NCBI RefSeq assembly: GCF_039542905.1
Contig: NZ_BAABIS010000001.1
Coordinates: forward strand, 3,162,001 to 3,226,000
Source of the DNA: Kitasatospora terrestris
Lineage (GTDB): Bacteria; Actinomycetota; Actinomycetes; Streptomycetales; Streptomycetaceae
Length of the DNA: 64,000 bases
Direction of reading: 5' to 3'
Position numbers and translations under genes: made by a program. Below are positions 51,597 through 60,650 of the stretch, piece by piece; position 1 is the first letter of the stretch; each line of letters starts with the position of its first letter. The notes under the pieces are model-generated. The model worked only from the letters and a program-made list of their open reading frames with translations, had not been told where the DNA came from and did not search any database.

Positions 51597-52292
51597 TCAC
51601 TGCACGTCGGCGGCGGTCTCGGCGGCGAGGGCCCGCCGGCACAGGGAGTCGGCGCGGCGGGTGGTCTCGGGCAGCCGGTAGTGCGGGGCGAGGGCGAGGG
51701 TGATCTCGGCGGCCTCGGTGAGGCCGATGCGGTGGCCGACGGAGACGAAGACCGGTTTGACGCCTTCTCGGGTGCGGACGGCGCGGCCGACGGTCTCGCC
51801 GCGGTCGAGGAGCGGGCTCCAGTCGCCACGCCGGGGGCCCGGCTCCCGGTGCTCGAAGACGAACGGGGTCTTGGCGACGCCGATGGTCCGCAGGCCGGTG
51901 AGGACGCCGAGGTGGCTGGCGAGTCCGAAGCGGCGCGGGTGGGCGAGCCCGTACCCGTCGCACACCACCACCTCCGGCCGGACGGTCAGTCCGCGCAGCG
52001 CCTCGGTCACGGCGGGGAGTTCGCGGAAGGCCAGCAGGCCGGGCAGGTACGGGAAGGCGACCGGTCCGACGGCGGTGGTCTCCTCGACGACCTCCAGCGT
52101 GGCGTAGTCGAGCAGGACGGCCGCCGCGGCGACGACGTCTTTCTCGTCGTCGTACGCGACGTCCACGCCGGCGACGAGGACGCCGGGGGTCCGGTCGGGG
52201 GCGGGGCCCTCGGTGACGACCTGGGGCCGCAGGCGTTCCTGCTCGGCGAGGGCCTCGGTCTCGCCGGTCGGCCAGTCGGGCGGTACGGACAC
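51597..52292 (-). CDS. nfi: Endonuclease V
   Basis: 231 residues from a GTG at 52292 with GGGGGAG eight bases upstream (upstream ATG 52331 possible). GVDVAYDDEKDVVAAAAVLLDY carries the catalytic Asp, VVCDGYGLAHPRRFGLASHLGVL the second acidic site and GPPR-like loop, and GHRIGLTEAAEIT the third metal residue. It nicks DNA 3' to deoxyinosine, removing deaminated adenine. Its role complements RdgB and adenosine deaminase in this window. Confidence 0.92.
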   Translation of the reverse strand: MSVPPDWPTGETEALAEQERLRPQVVTEGPAPDRTPGVLVAGVDVAYDDEKDVVAAAAVLLDYATLEVVEETTAVGPVAFPYLPGLLAFRELPAVTEALRGLTVRPEVVVCDGYGLAHPRRFGLASHLGVLTGLRTIGVAKTPFVFEHREPGPRRGDWSPLLDRGETVGRAVRTREGVKPVFVSVGHRIGLTEAAEITLALAPHYRLPETTRRADSLCRRALAAETAADVQ

Positions 52293-52548
52293 GGCTGGAC
52301 TCCCCCGATCCGGGAACTGACGGTTCGCCATCCACCGTACCGACTGCCGGAACGCCCCCCACCGGTGCCCCGGCGCCCGTGGGCCGGCCCGTCCCGCGCG
52401 CCCATGCGCCCGTGAGCCCCGTGAGCCCGTGCGCCCCCCGTGCCCCTGCATATGCCGGTTCCGCGGGATTAGGGTGGACTTACCGACCCGTTGTCATGGG
52501 TAGACCTCCAGTACGGATCCCCCGGCCCCGCGCGAAGGAGTGAACCTC

Positions 52549-52809
52549 ATGCCGCGCCCCAGCTCGGCCCAGTTGTTCACGGGCACTCTGATCGTCGTCG
52601 CCACCACGGTGGCGCTGCTCGCCGTCTCCGGTTCGACCGGGGTGTACGAGATCGCGGTGCTGGTGGCGTTCGCCATCGCACTGGGGACGCTCGCCACGGC
52701 GCTGTCGATGTCGGCCGCCGCCCAGCGCCGGTCGGCCGTCGCCGCTCCACCGCTCGCCCCGGCGGCGCCCGAACCGAGCCCGGCCCCGGAGTTCGCCCGC
52801 CAGCCGTGA
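52549..52809 (+). CDS. Small two-helix membrane protein
   Basis: 86 residues from the ATG at 52549, with AAGGAG eight bases upstream (the GTG at 52540 overlaps that site). Two hydrophobic segments (LFTGTLIVVATTVALLAVSG and IAVLVAFAIALGTLATALSM) and a Pro/Ala-rich tail. No family recognised. Stands between endonuclease V and the RDD gene. Confidence 0.7.
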   Translation: MPRPSSAQLFTGTLIVVATTVALLAVSGSTGVYEIAVLVAFAIALGTLATALSMSAAAQRRSAVAAPPLAPAAPEPSPAPEFARQP

Positions 52810-52872
52810 CGCGGCGCGGGGCCGGCCCCGACGCCTGCCGGGCCCGGCCCACGAGGCCGCGTCGAGCGACTG

Positions 52873-53559
52873 TCAGGCCGTGGTGACCACCACCGTCTTG
52901 GCCGCCTTGTCGTGGATGCACTGCCGGTACGGCTTGTCGAAGACGCCGAAGAGGCCGTCGATCGGCCACCACAGGGCACCGCAGCAGATCAGCGCGGGCA
53001 CGATGAACGTCGCGGCCCGGGTCCACGCGGCCCCGGGGGTCGGGGAGCTGCCGTCGACCAGCATGGCGACCCGGACCTTCATCACCTTCTTGCCGACGGT
53101 CTGGCCGTCGCGGCTGAGCATGATGCCCTCGTACACCAGGTAGAGGCCGTAGCCGAGCCAGGTGGCGCCGACCCAGCCGTCCTGCCTGCCGTAGTTGACG
53201 AACGGCAGCAGCACCAGCACGGCGACGACTTCCACCAGGACGAAGTCGATCACGCGGGCGAGGATGCGGTTGGGCCAGCTGCCGAGCGGCGGCATGCCGG
53301 GGACCGGCCCCGCGCCGGGTGCGCCGTACGGCGCACCGTGGGGCTGGCCGGGCGGGGGCGGGGAGCCCTGGGGAGCACCGGCGCCGTACGGGCTGCCGGC
53401 GCCTCCGGGCGGTGCACCGTACGGAGCGCCGTAGCCAGGAGGGGTGTCGTACGGGCTGCCCGCGGACGGCGCCTGCGGCGCCTGAGGCGGGGGCTGCTTG
53501 TCGAAGGGGGGCTTGCCGCCCTCCTCCGGCTCGGTGCCTGAGGGGTCGTAGGTGCTCAT
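52873..53559 (-). CDS. RDD family membrane protein with Pro/Gln/Gly-rich N-terminus
   Basis: 228 residues. A low-complexity N-terminus of YGAPYGAPPGG-type repeats (about residues 30-90) is followed by an RDD domain: RILARVIDFVLVEVVAVLVLLPF (the R..D..D signature begins here), SRDGQTVGKKVMKVRVAML, and a final helix pair. RDD proteins are membrane-associated and mostly uncharacterised. It is 24 bases after the dehydrogenase gene on the same strand and shares the same repeat composition as the mycosin tail. Confidence 0.88.
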   Translation of the reverse strand: MSTYDPSGTEPEEGGKPPFDKQPPPQAPQAPSAGSPYDTPPGYGAPYGAPPGGAGSPYGAGAPQGSPPPPGQPHGAPYGAPGAGPVPGMPPLGSWPNRILARVIDFVLVEVVAVLVLLPFVNYGRQDGWVGATWLGYGLYLVYEGIMLSRDGQTVGKKVMKVRVAMLVDGSSPTPGAAWTRAATFIVPALICCGALWWPIDGLFGVFDKPYRQCIHDKAAKTVVVTTA

Positions 53560-53583
53560 GCCCCGAGTAGAACATCAGCATTA

Positions 53584-54588
53584 CTACGATGTTGGGATAT
53601 TTGGTCCGTTTTCGACTGTTTCGCCGCCTCGGGCCAGGACTCGTACGGGCGCCCCGGCCAGGTACGCCTCGATGTCCTCGACCGCCTGCCCGTAGTAGGT
53701 GCGGTAGTTGGCGTCCGTGACGTACCCGAGGTGCGGGGTGGCCAGCAGCCGGGGCGCCGTCCGCAGCGGGTGGTCGGCGGGCAGCGGCTCCTGCTCGAAC
53801 ACGTCGACGGCCGCACCCGCGATCCGGCCCTCGCGCAGGGCCGCGAGCAGGGCGTCCTGGTCGACGACGGCCGCCCGGGAGGTGTTCACCAGATGGGCGG
53901 TCGGTTTCATCCGGGCCAGTTCCGGGGCGCCGATCAGGCCGCGGGTCCGGTCGCCGAGCACCAGGTGGACGGAGACGAAGTCACTCGTCTCCAGCAACTC
54001 CTCCTTGGAGGCGGCGAGCACGGCGCCGGCCTGCGCCGCCCGCTGCGCGGTGAGGTTCTGGCTCCACGCCAGCACTTCCATGTCGAAGGCGAGTCCGATC
54101 CGCGCCACCCGGGCACCGATCTTCCCGAGGCCCAGCAGTCCGAGCCGACGCCCCGCCAGATCGGCACCCAGCGTGCTCTGCCACGGCCCGCCGGTGCGCA
54201 GCGCCGTGCTCTCCGGGACGATGCCGCGGGCCAGCCCGAGCAGCAGCGCCCAGGTCAGCTCCACCGGCGGGGTCGAGGAACTCTCCGTCCCGCACACCGT
54301 CACCCCGCCCTCGCGGGCCGCCGCCAGGTCGATCACCGAGTTCCGCATCCCGGACGCCACGAGCAGCCGCAGCCGGGGCAGCCGCCGCAGCACCTCCGCC
54401 GGGAAGGCCACCCGCTCCCGCAGGGTCACCACGACCTCGCAGTCCCCGACGGCGGCGACCAGCTCGTCCTCGGACCCGAAATGCTCCCGGAAGCGCACCA
54501 CCTCCACCCGGTCGGCCAGCGTTGACCAGTCGGCCGCACCGGCGGCCGCGTCCTGGTAGTCGTCGAGCACCGCACAGCGAAGTCTCAT
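53584..54588 (-). CDS. D-2-hydroxyacid dehydrogenase family protein
   Basis: 334 residues from the ATG at 54588. NAD-binding GLLGLGKIGARVARIGLAFDME, the catalytic arginine in TSRAAVVDQDALLAAL, the glutamate in DVFEQEPLP and the histidine in TPHLGYVT are all present, so the active-site triad is complete. It oxidises a D-2-hydroxyacid to the 2-keto acid, with the substrate unknown. Gene order RDD - dehydrogenase - RDD with gaps of 24 and 26 bases suggests one transcript. Confidence 0.9.
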   Translation of the reverse strand: MRLRCAVLDDYQDAAAGAADWSTLADRVEVVRFREHFGSEDELVAAVGDCEVVVTLRERVAFPAEVLRRLPRLRLLVASGMRNSVIDLAAAREGGVTVCGTESSSTPPVELTWALLLGLARGIVPESTALRTGGPWQSTLGADLAGRRLGLLGLGKIGARVARIGLAFDMEVLAWSQNLTAQRAAQAGAVLAASKEELLETSDFVSVHLVLGDRTRGLIGAPELARMKPTAHLVNTSRAAVVDQDALLAALREGRIAGAAVDVFEQEPLPADHPLRTAPRLLATPHLGYVTDANYRTYYGQAVEDIEAYLAGAPVRVLARGGETVENGPNIPTS

Positions 54589-54614
54589 GCCCGGCACTCT
54601 CCCAGACCGGAGGC

Positions 54615-56616
54615 CTACTTCCGGACGACCACCCGGGTCCGGGCCGCACGGTCGTGCCAGCCTCGGCGGGCGGTGCGGTCGAAGAGCGGCACCACCGCGC
54701 CGACCAGCAGCAGCGTGCCGAGCAGGCCCACCAGCCAGCGCGCGACCGAGCGGCCGACCGTCGGCGGCCTGCCGCCGGACGCGTCCACCACCCGGATCCG
54801 GGCCAGCCGCTTGCCGAAGGTCTGGCCGGTCCGCGCCGTGGGCATCACCTCGTACACCGCGCCGAAGAGCAGCAGCAGGGCGAGCAGGGCGCCGAGCTTC
54901 CCGAGCGTCACCGGGTCGACCAGCCACACCTGGACGCGCTGCCCGGTGCGGGCGGACGCGGTCTGCGCGTCCGCGATCTTCTGGTTCAGGTGTTCCAGCG
55001 CCGAACCGACCAGCGGCACCCCGACCGCGACGCCCACCACGGCGACCACCACCGTGTCCACCAGCCGCGCCAGCAGCCGCCGCCCGGGGCCGGCCACCGG
55101 CGCCTCGCGCCGACCCGTGCTCCGACCCGTGCTCCGCGAGCGGCTACCGGCGGTCCGGGCGGCGCCTCTCCGCGCGCCCTCGCCACCCGCCGCGCCACGG
55201 GCGGACGCGCCGCCCCGGGCGGACCCGGTCCGTGTGCCGCCGGACGCCGTGCCGCCGGACGCCGTGCCGGCCGGCGTCCCCGCCGCCTTGGCCGCACCGC
55301 TGCGGGCCGCCCGGTCCCGGGTGGCGGAAGTCGACGCGGCCCCGACCCGCACGGCCTCCGCCGCGCCGCCCGGGCCCTCCGCCACGCCCTGACCCGCACC
55401 CGCACCCGACTGCGCCGCCGGGCCCGGCACCTCGACCCCCCCGATCCGCTCCCGCTCCCGCGTCCGCGCCCGCCTCCGGACCCGGAGCCCCGCCCTCCCG
55501 ATCCGCTCGCTCACGCGTACCCGCAACACCGCCGTCGACCGGATCGACCACCGTCGCCCCGGCATCCGCGACCGCCCCCGGGCCCGCCGGGGCGACGGTG
55601 CCGGGAGCCTCAGCCACCTCAGGTGCCTCGACTGCCTCCGGTGCCTCCACGACCGACTCCACGACCGGCTCCACGGCCGCTTCCACGGCCGGCTCCGCGG
55701 CGCCGATGCCCCACGACACCAACCGCGGCGCCCCGCCGGTCTCCAGCAGCCCGCGCTGCTCCCGCGGGTCGGCCCGCCAGCCGGACGGCGCCTCCGCCCC
55801 GGGCCGGGACTGCACAGCCGCCTCCACCGCGCCCGCCGCACCCACCTCGCCCGGCCCGGACCCCATCCGGTCCCCCGGCATCGCGTCCGCCCCCGGCTGC
55901 GCGTGCTCCGACGGCCGCTCCGGCAGCCCGGACAGGTACGTCGGTTCCAGTCCCGGCTGGGCCTCCAGCTCCGCGGCCGGCCGGCGTCCCGCGTCGACCG
56001 CCGGCCATCCGCCGGCGGCCTGGGCGGGGACGGCGGACAGGCCCTCCGCCCCGCCCAGCGCCTCCGCGCGGGCCCAGGACTGCGGGACCACCGGCCGCAA
56101 CCCGCCGTCCACCGTCGCCCACGGCGCGGCGGAGGCCACCCCGGCGCCGTGGACGGACTCCAGCTCCGAACGCGGACGCAGCTCCAGCTCCGAGGCGGCC
56201 TCCGCCCCGCCCGGCGCCATCGCGAACGAGGTCCCGGCCGAGGTCTGGTCGAAGTACACCGGCCCGGTGTCCCCGAGCAGCCCGACGGCGGGCTCGACCG
56301 GCACGACCGGAGCGGCCGGTACGACGGGTGCGGCCGGTACGACCGGCGGCGGCACGTACTGCGCGGTGGCGACCTGCGGCCCCGGCGACCCCTGCGGCGC
56401 GTACGCCCCGTGCGGCATCTGCGGCGGCTGCCCGGCGTGCCCGGCCTGCGGCGCCTGGTCGACGTACCGGGACACGAAGCGGGGCGGCTCCAGCACCTCG
56501 CCGGGCGCCGGCGCGGGCCGACTGGTGCCGGGCACCCACCCGCTGCCGCCCCAGTAGCGGACGAACCCCGGGATGGACGGATCCGGGTAGTAGCCGGGGT
56601 GGGGCCGGTCCGTCAT
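54615..56616 (-). CDS. DUF2510/RDD membrane protein, split by a frameshift
   Basis: Start ATG 56616: a DUF2510 domain (PGYYPDPSIPGFVRYWGGSG) then a long Pro/Ala/Glu/Val low-complexity region. At the C7 run 55436-55442 the frame is lost. The correct continuation in the other frame reads a Thr/Gly/Ala-rich linker and then an RDD domain: GRRLLARLVDTVVVAVVGVAVGV, TGQTFGKRLARIRVVDASGG, TARRGWHDRAARTRVVV, ending at 54615. With six instead of seven bases in the run the two parts join as ADR-G-VEV. So this is either a real frameshift mutation or an indel error in a 667-residue RDD protein. Function unknown. Confidence 0.8.
55436..55442. other. C7 run where the RDD-protein frame breaks
   Basis: Seven C residues (G7 on the coding strand). 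Reading six restores a continuous protein on both sides. Confidence 0.7.
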
Positions 56617-56865
56617 GTCGTACTTCTTTCCGTGCCAACGCCAGGAACGCCAGAGGGGGGCATAGGGGGGCACGCGACCTGCACAGAGTCGCGGAACAGT
56701 CACAAAGGGTAGTACCTGGAGCCCCCGGGCCCCCCTTGTTCAACGGAAAAAGACTTCTTCCGAAACGCGTGTAAGAGCCTGCACCCGTCGCGCTCTCTCC
56801 CGGTGCGGGCCGAGAAGCGGCCCGCACCGGGCGGACCGGGGAGTACGGAGAGAGGGAGTACGGCC

Positions 56866-57282
56866 ATGGGGCACTCGACGGGCGTGGTGGAGCAGGAGCT
56901 GGAGCTGAACCTGGTGCTGTCGCCGGAGCGCAGCGTGCCGGTGGCGGCGCGGCTGTCGTACGGGAGTCACGACCCGTTCGCGGTGCACGTGACCTTCCAC
57001 CTGGACAGCGGGGCGCCGGTGACCTGGGTGTTCGCGCGCGAGCTGCTGGTCGAGGGGACGTTCCGGCCGTGCGGGCAGGGGGACGTGCGGATCTGGCCGG
57101 CCCGGGCGGGGCGGCGCAGCGTGCTGTGCATGGCGCTGAGCTCGCCGGCCGGCGACGCGCTGCTGGAGGCGCCGCTGGCGACGGTCGCGGCGTGGCTGGA
57201 GAAGGCGCACCGGCTGGTGCCGCCGGGGGCGGAGCTGGCGGCGATGGACCTGGAGGGTTCGCTCGCCGAGCTCCTCGCATGA
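56866..57282 (+). CDS. ssgG: SsgA-like sporulation/cell division protein, probably SsgG
   Basis: 138 residues from the ATG at 56866 (GAGGGAG upstream). The SALP signature is visible: LELNLVLSPERSVPVAARLSYGSHDPFAVHVTF, WVFARELLVEGTFRPCGQGDVRIWPAR and LCMALSSPAGDALLEAPLATVAAWLEKA. SALPs localise division and wall-remodelling proteins during sporulation septation in streptomycetes; SsgG controls septum-site selection. The symbol follows the position resembling SCO2924 in S. coelicolor and is not certain. Divergent from the RDD gene. Confidence 0.88.
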   Translation: MGHSTGVVEQELELNLVLSPERSVPVAARLSYGSHDPFAVHVTFHLDSGAPVTWVFARELLVEGTFRPCGQGDVRIWPARAGRRSVLCMALSSPAGDALLEAPLATVAAWLEKAHRLVPPGAELAAMDLEGSLAELLA

Positions 57283-57363
57283 CCCCGGACGCACCACCGC
57301 CGCGCACCACGTCCGTCAGCGGCCCACTCGGCCGCGCCGGGAGCGGGGGCCGGGGACGGGGGC

Positions 57364-58758
57364 TCAGCGGGCCGCGGGGGCCTGCTGGGTTCCGTCCGCG
57401 GTGCGCTGCCGCGGCAGCCGGACCAGGGGCGCCCCGGCGGCGATCCGCCGGGAGCGGACGCGCAGCGCGGCGACCGTGAGGAAGCACAGTCCGAGCAGCG
57501 GGTAGACCGAGGCGGGCAGCTGGTGGGTGGCGGGCAGGTGCAGGTCGAGGTCGCCCTTGTGCGGCACGACCCACATGCCGAAGCAGAGGAAGCCGAGCAG
57601 GGTCACGCCGAGAATGACCCGCCAGCGGGCCTTGCGCACGGCCGCCGGGCGGGAGCGCTCGTGGGCGGCCTCGGCGGCGAGCAGGACGAGCACGGGCACG
57701 CACCAGACCCAGTGGTGGGTCCAGCTGATCGGGGAGATCAGCACGGCGGTGACCGCCGCGCAGCAGACGCCCCAGGCCTCGGCGCGCGGGGCCCAGCGGG
57801 CGCTGCGGTACGCCCACGCGGCGACGGCGAGTCCGGCGATCGCGACGGCGGCTCCGGCGGCGGTGGCGAGCAGTCCGGGGTTCTCGGTGTGCAGCAGGCG
57901 GGCGACGGCGCCGCGCACCGACTGGTTGTCGACGATGACGGTCTTGCCGACCCGGGTGGAGTCGAAGAGGTACTTGGTCCAGAAGCCGTACGTGGCGTCG
58001 GGCAGGACCAGGGCGCCGAGCAGGAAGGTGCCGAGGAAGGTGAGGCCGGCCGTGAACGCGGCGCGGACCCGTCCGGTGATCAGCAGGTAGACGGCGAACA
58101 GGCCGGGGGTGAGCTTGATGCCGGCGGCGATGCCGATGGCCACGCCCTTGCCGCGGTGGCCGTCCGGCCGGGTGAGGTCCCAGAGGATCAGGCAGGCCAG
58201 GGCCAGGTTGATCTGGCCGTAGCGCAGGGTGGTGAAGACGGGTTCCAGCCAGACGCCGAGGCCGGCGACCAGGACGACGCCGACCGGGCGCAGCTCGCGC
58301 CGGGGGAAGCCGACCAGCTTGAAGGAGAGCGCGGCCAGCACGCCGAGCAGGGCGACGTTGCCGGCGGTGATGGCGACCCGCAGGAACCCGATCCCGAACC
58401 AGGTGGTGGGGACGAAGAGCATCGCGGCGAACGGCGGGTAGGTGGCGGGCAGGTTCCACTCGGTGACGCGCAGCGCGTAGAGGTCACGGCCGTGGGCGAC
58501 GGCGGCGCCCTCCGCCCGGTAGACGATCATGTCGACCATCGAGGTGCCGACGAAGTGCCGGACGGTGGCGTAGGCGAGCAGGGAGACCAGGGCCACGGCC
58601 GAGGCGATCGCCATCGGCCGGCGCGGGGCCTCGCGGACGGCCCGGGCCGCCTCGACGTACGCCCGAACGGGTGAATTCAGGGCGCGTCGCCAGGCGGGCA
58701 CAGGGGGCTGCTGGGGGCGCTGCCGGGGCGTCCCGCGTTCCTCTTGCACCGTGGTCAC
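57364..58758 (-). CDS. Glycosyltransferase family 87 (DUF2029) membrane protein
   Basis: 464 residues from a GTG at 58758. About ten membrane helices; MVDMIVYRAEGAAVAHGRDLYAL and LPATYPPFAAMLFVPTTW carry the GT-C Asp and conserved PP motif of GT87 mannosyl/arabinosyltransferase-like enzymes. WLEPVFTTLRYGQINLALA and ISPISWTHHWVWCVPVLVLL are further GT87 blocks. It uses a polyprenyl-phosphate sugar to extend a cell-envelope glycan at the outer face. The substrate is unknown. Confidence 0.88.
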   Translation of the reverse strand: MTTVQEERGTPRQRPQQPPVPAWRRALNSPVRAYVEAARAVREAPRRPMAIASAVALVSLLAYATVRHFVGTSMVDMIVYRAEGAAVAHGRDLYALRVTEWNLPATYPPFAAMLFVPTTWFGIGFLRVAITAGNVALLGVLAALSFKLVGFPRRELRPVGVVLVAGLGVWLEPVFTTLRYGQINLALACLILWDLTRPDGHRGKGVAIGIAAGIKLTPGLFAVYLLITGRVRAAFTAGLTFLGTFLLGALVLPDATYGFWTKYLFDSTRVGKTVIVDNQSVRGAVARLLHTENPGLLATAAGAAVAIAGLAVAAWAYRSARWAPRAEAWGVCCAAVTAVLISPISWTHHWVWCVPVLVLLAAEAAHERSRPAAVRKARWRVILGVTLLGFLCFGMWVVPHKGDLDLHLPATHQLPASVYPLLGLCFLTVAALRVRSRRIAAGAPLVRLPRQRTADGTQQAPAAR

Positions 58759-58973
58759 TGCCTTGCTCCGTCCGCCGATGCCCCCGGGGTCCGGTCCGGT
58801 GGGCCGACCGCGACCCTACCCGACGGTGCGGCGCCCGCCACCGGGCGAGATCCCCTGCCGGCGGCGGCCCCGGCGGCGGGCCCCGGGAGCGGAAGCGGCC
58901 GCGCCCGGCCGCCCCGCGGATCGGGGACGGCCGGGCGCGGCCCGAGGAGTGCGTACCGGCGGCGGCGTACCGG

Positions 58974-60509
58974 TCAGCCGGTGTAGGTGCCGAACGCCTT
59001 GGTGAAGGCCAGCGGCTGCTGGTCGATGCTGCTGCAGGTGGCGTCGGCGTACGCCTTGGCGCCGCCGGGGCAGGCCTTGTCGCGGGTGCCGGACCACATG
59101 GCCAGCCAGGCCAGGTGCTTGGTCTTGGCGAACTCGGCGAGCTGGGTGGCGTCCGCCACGGTGAACACCTCGGTGGCGACGTCGTTGACGCCGATCATCG
59201 GGGTGACCGCGGTCTTCGCCCACGCGGCGGCGTCGGAGAGGCCGAGCACGCTCTTGACCTGCGCCTGGGTGGCGGTGGCCGCGTCGATCGCGTACTTGCC
59301 CATCCGGCCCTGCGGGTTCGGGGCGACGCCGTCGCCGTAGTCCATCGCCATGATGTTGACGGCGCCGATGTCGACGCCGGCCGCCTTGGCTCCGCCGACC
59401 AGGTTGATGCCGTCCTGGGTCAGGCCGGTGGGCAGCGCGGGCAGGGTGAAGGAGACGTCGAGGGTGCGGCCCTTGCCGGCGGCGGTCTTCTGCAGCTGGG
59501 CGATGGCCTGGGCGCGGCGGGTGTTGGCGGCGGTGTTGCCGAGCGCGCCGCCCTCCACGTCGAAGTCGACCTTGGTCAGGCCGAAGGCGTCCACCGCCTT
59601 CTGGTAGGCGGCGGCCAGCTCGGCGGCCGAGGAGCAGGCCGTCGCCAGCTCGCTGCCGTTGGCGCCGCCGAAGGACACCCGGACGTCGCCGCCGGCCGCC
59701 CGCAGCGCGCCGATCTGGCCGGCGACCGCGTCGGCGGTCAGGTCGGTGACCCCGCCCCACTTCGGCACGCAGCCGCCGCCGGAGACCAGGAAGGCCAGGT
59801 TGTAGGTCTTCACGCCGGTCGCCTTGGCGGTGCCGACCAGGTCGAACGCCGGGTAGAGCGAGGTGTCCACGTAGGGCGCGAAGCGGCTGCCGGTGGTCGG
59901 GGCGGGCGTCGAGGTGGCGGTGGGCGTCGGCGCGGGGGTGGTCCTCGTCGCGGTCGGGGCCGGGCTGGTCCTGGTCGCGGTGGGGGCGGCGGTGGAGGCG
60001 CTCGGCGTGGGCGCGGCGGTGGTGGGCCGGCCGGACGGCGTCGGCGCCGGGCCGGTGCCGGCGGTGCAGGAGACGTTGTTGATCAGGCAGTTGCCGGGCT
60101 CGCCCTGAGCGGCGCCCGAGCCCTGGACGACGAAGCCGACGTTGACCGACTTGCCGGCCTCGATCCGCTTGTTCCAGTTCTCCGGCTTCACGGTGACGTG
60201 GCTGCCGGAGACGGTGAAGCCCGCGTTCCAGAGCGAGGAGATCTGCGCGCCGGCCGGGAGGTCGAAGCTCAGCGTCCAGTCGTCGATCGGGCCCGAGGTG
60301 GGGTTGTTGACCAGGTACTGGCCGGTGTAGCCGGACTCCCAGGTGCTGGTGCGGCTGTACACCGCGCCGATCGACGCGGCGCTGGCCGAGGACGCGAAGG
60401 CGACCACGCCGCCCGCGACGATCGCGGCGGCGACGGCGGACGCGCCGAGCACCACACCCTTCCGGCTGCGCCGGCGGTGTCCTGCACGTCGGGTGGGCTG
60501 GCTCGTCAT
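58974..60509 (-). CDS. Secreted CBM2-GH18 chitinase-like protein
   Basis: 511 residues. Twin-Arg-like basic start and signal peptide to about residue 44, a CBM2 domain (GYTGQYLVNNPTSGPIDDWTLSFDLP, WNAGFTVSGSHVTVKPENWN), then a Pro/Thr linker of TATRTxPAPT repeats. A small GH18 domain follows with catalytic D-x-D-x-E in FGLTKVDFDVEGG. The domain is of the short SKDFDVEGG type, not the large bacterial chitinase type. It binds and cleaves chitin or a related polysaccharide outside the cell. No DasR operator is visible upstream. Transcription is towards the GT87 gene. Confidence 0.9.
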   Translation of the reverse strand: MTSQPTRRAGHRRRSRKGVVLGASAVAAAIVAGGVVAFASSASAASIGAVYSRTSTWESGYTGQYLVNNPTSGPIDDWTLSFDLPAGAQISSLWNAGFTVSGSHVTVKPENWNKRIEAGKSVNVGFVVQGSGAAQGEPGNCLINNVSCTAGTGPAPTPSGRPTTAAPTPSASTAAPTATRTSPAPTATRTTPAPTPTATSTPAPTTGSRFAPYVDTSLYPAFDLVGTAKATGVKTYNLAFLVSGGGCVPKWGGVTDLTADAVAGQIGALRAAGGDVRVSFGGANGSELATACSSAAELAAAYQKAVDAFGLTKVDFDVEGGALGNTAANTRRAQAIAQLQKTAAGKGRTLDVSFTLPALPTGLTQDGINLVGGAKAAGVDIGAVNIMAMDYGDGVAPNPQGRMGKYAIDAATATQAQVKSVLGLSDAAAWAKTAVTPMIGVNDVATEVFTVADATQLAEFAKTKHLAWLAMWSGTRDKACPGGAKAYADATCSSIDQQPLAFTKAFGTYTG

Positions 60510-60650
60510 GCTCGGCGTACCTCCGTGATCGGCGACCTCGTCCCGCAGGACGCTAGCGGCCCCACGCCCCCCGGACAGCCCTGCTCAGGCACCCGTAGCC
60601 CCGGCTTACGCCTCCTTTAAGGGAGACGGGCGAAGCCGCACAGAACGCGC

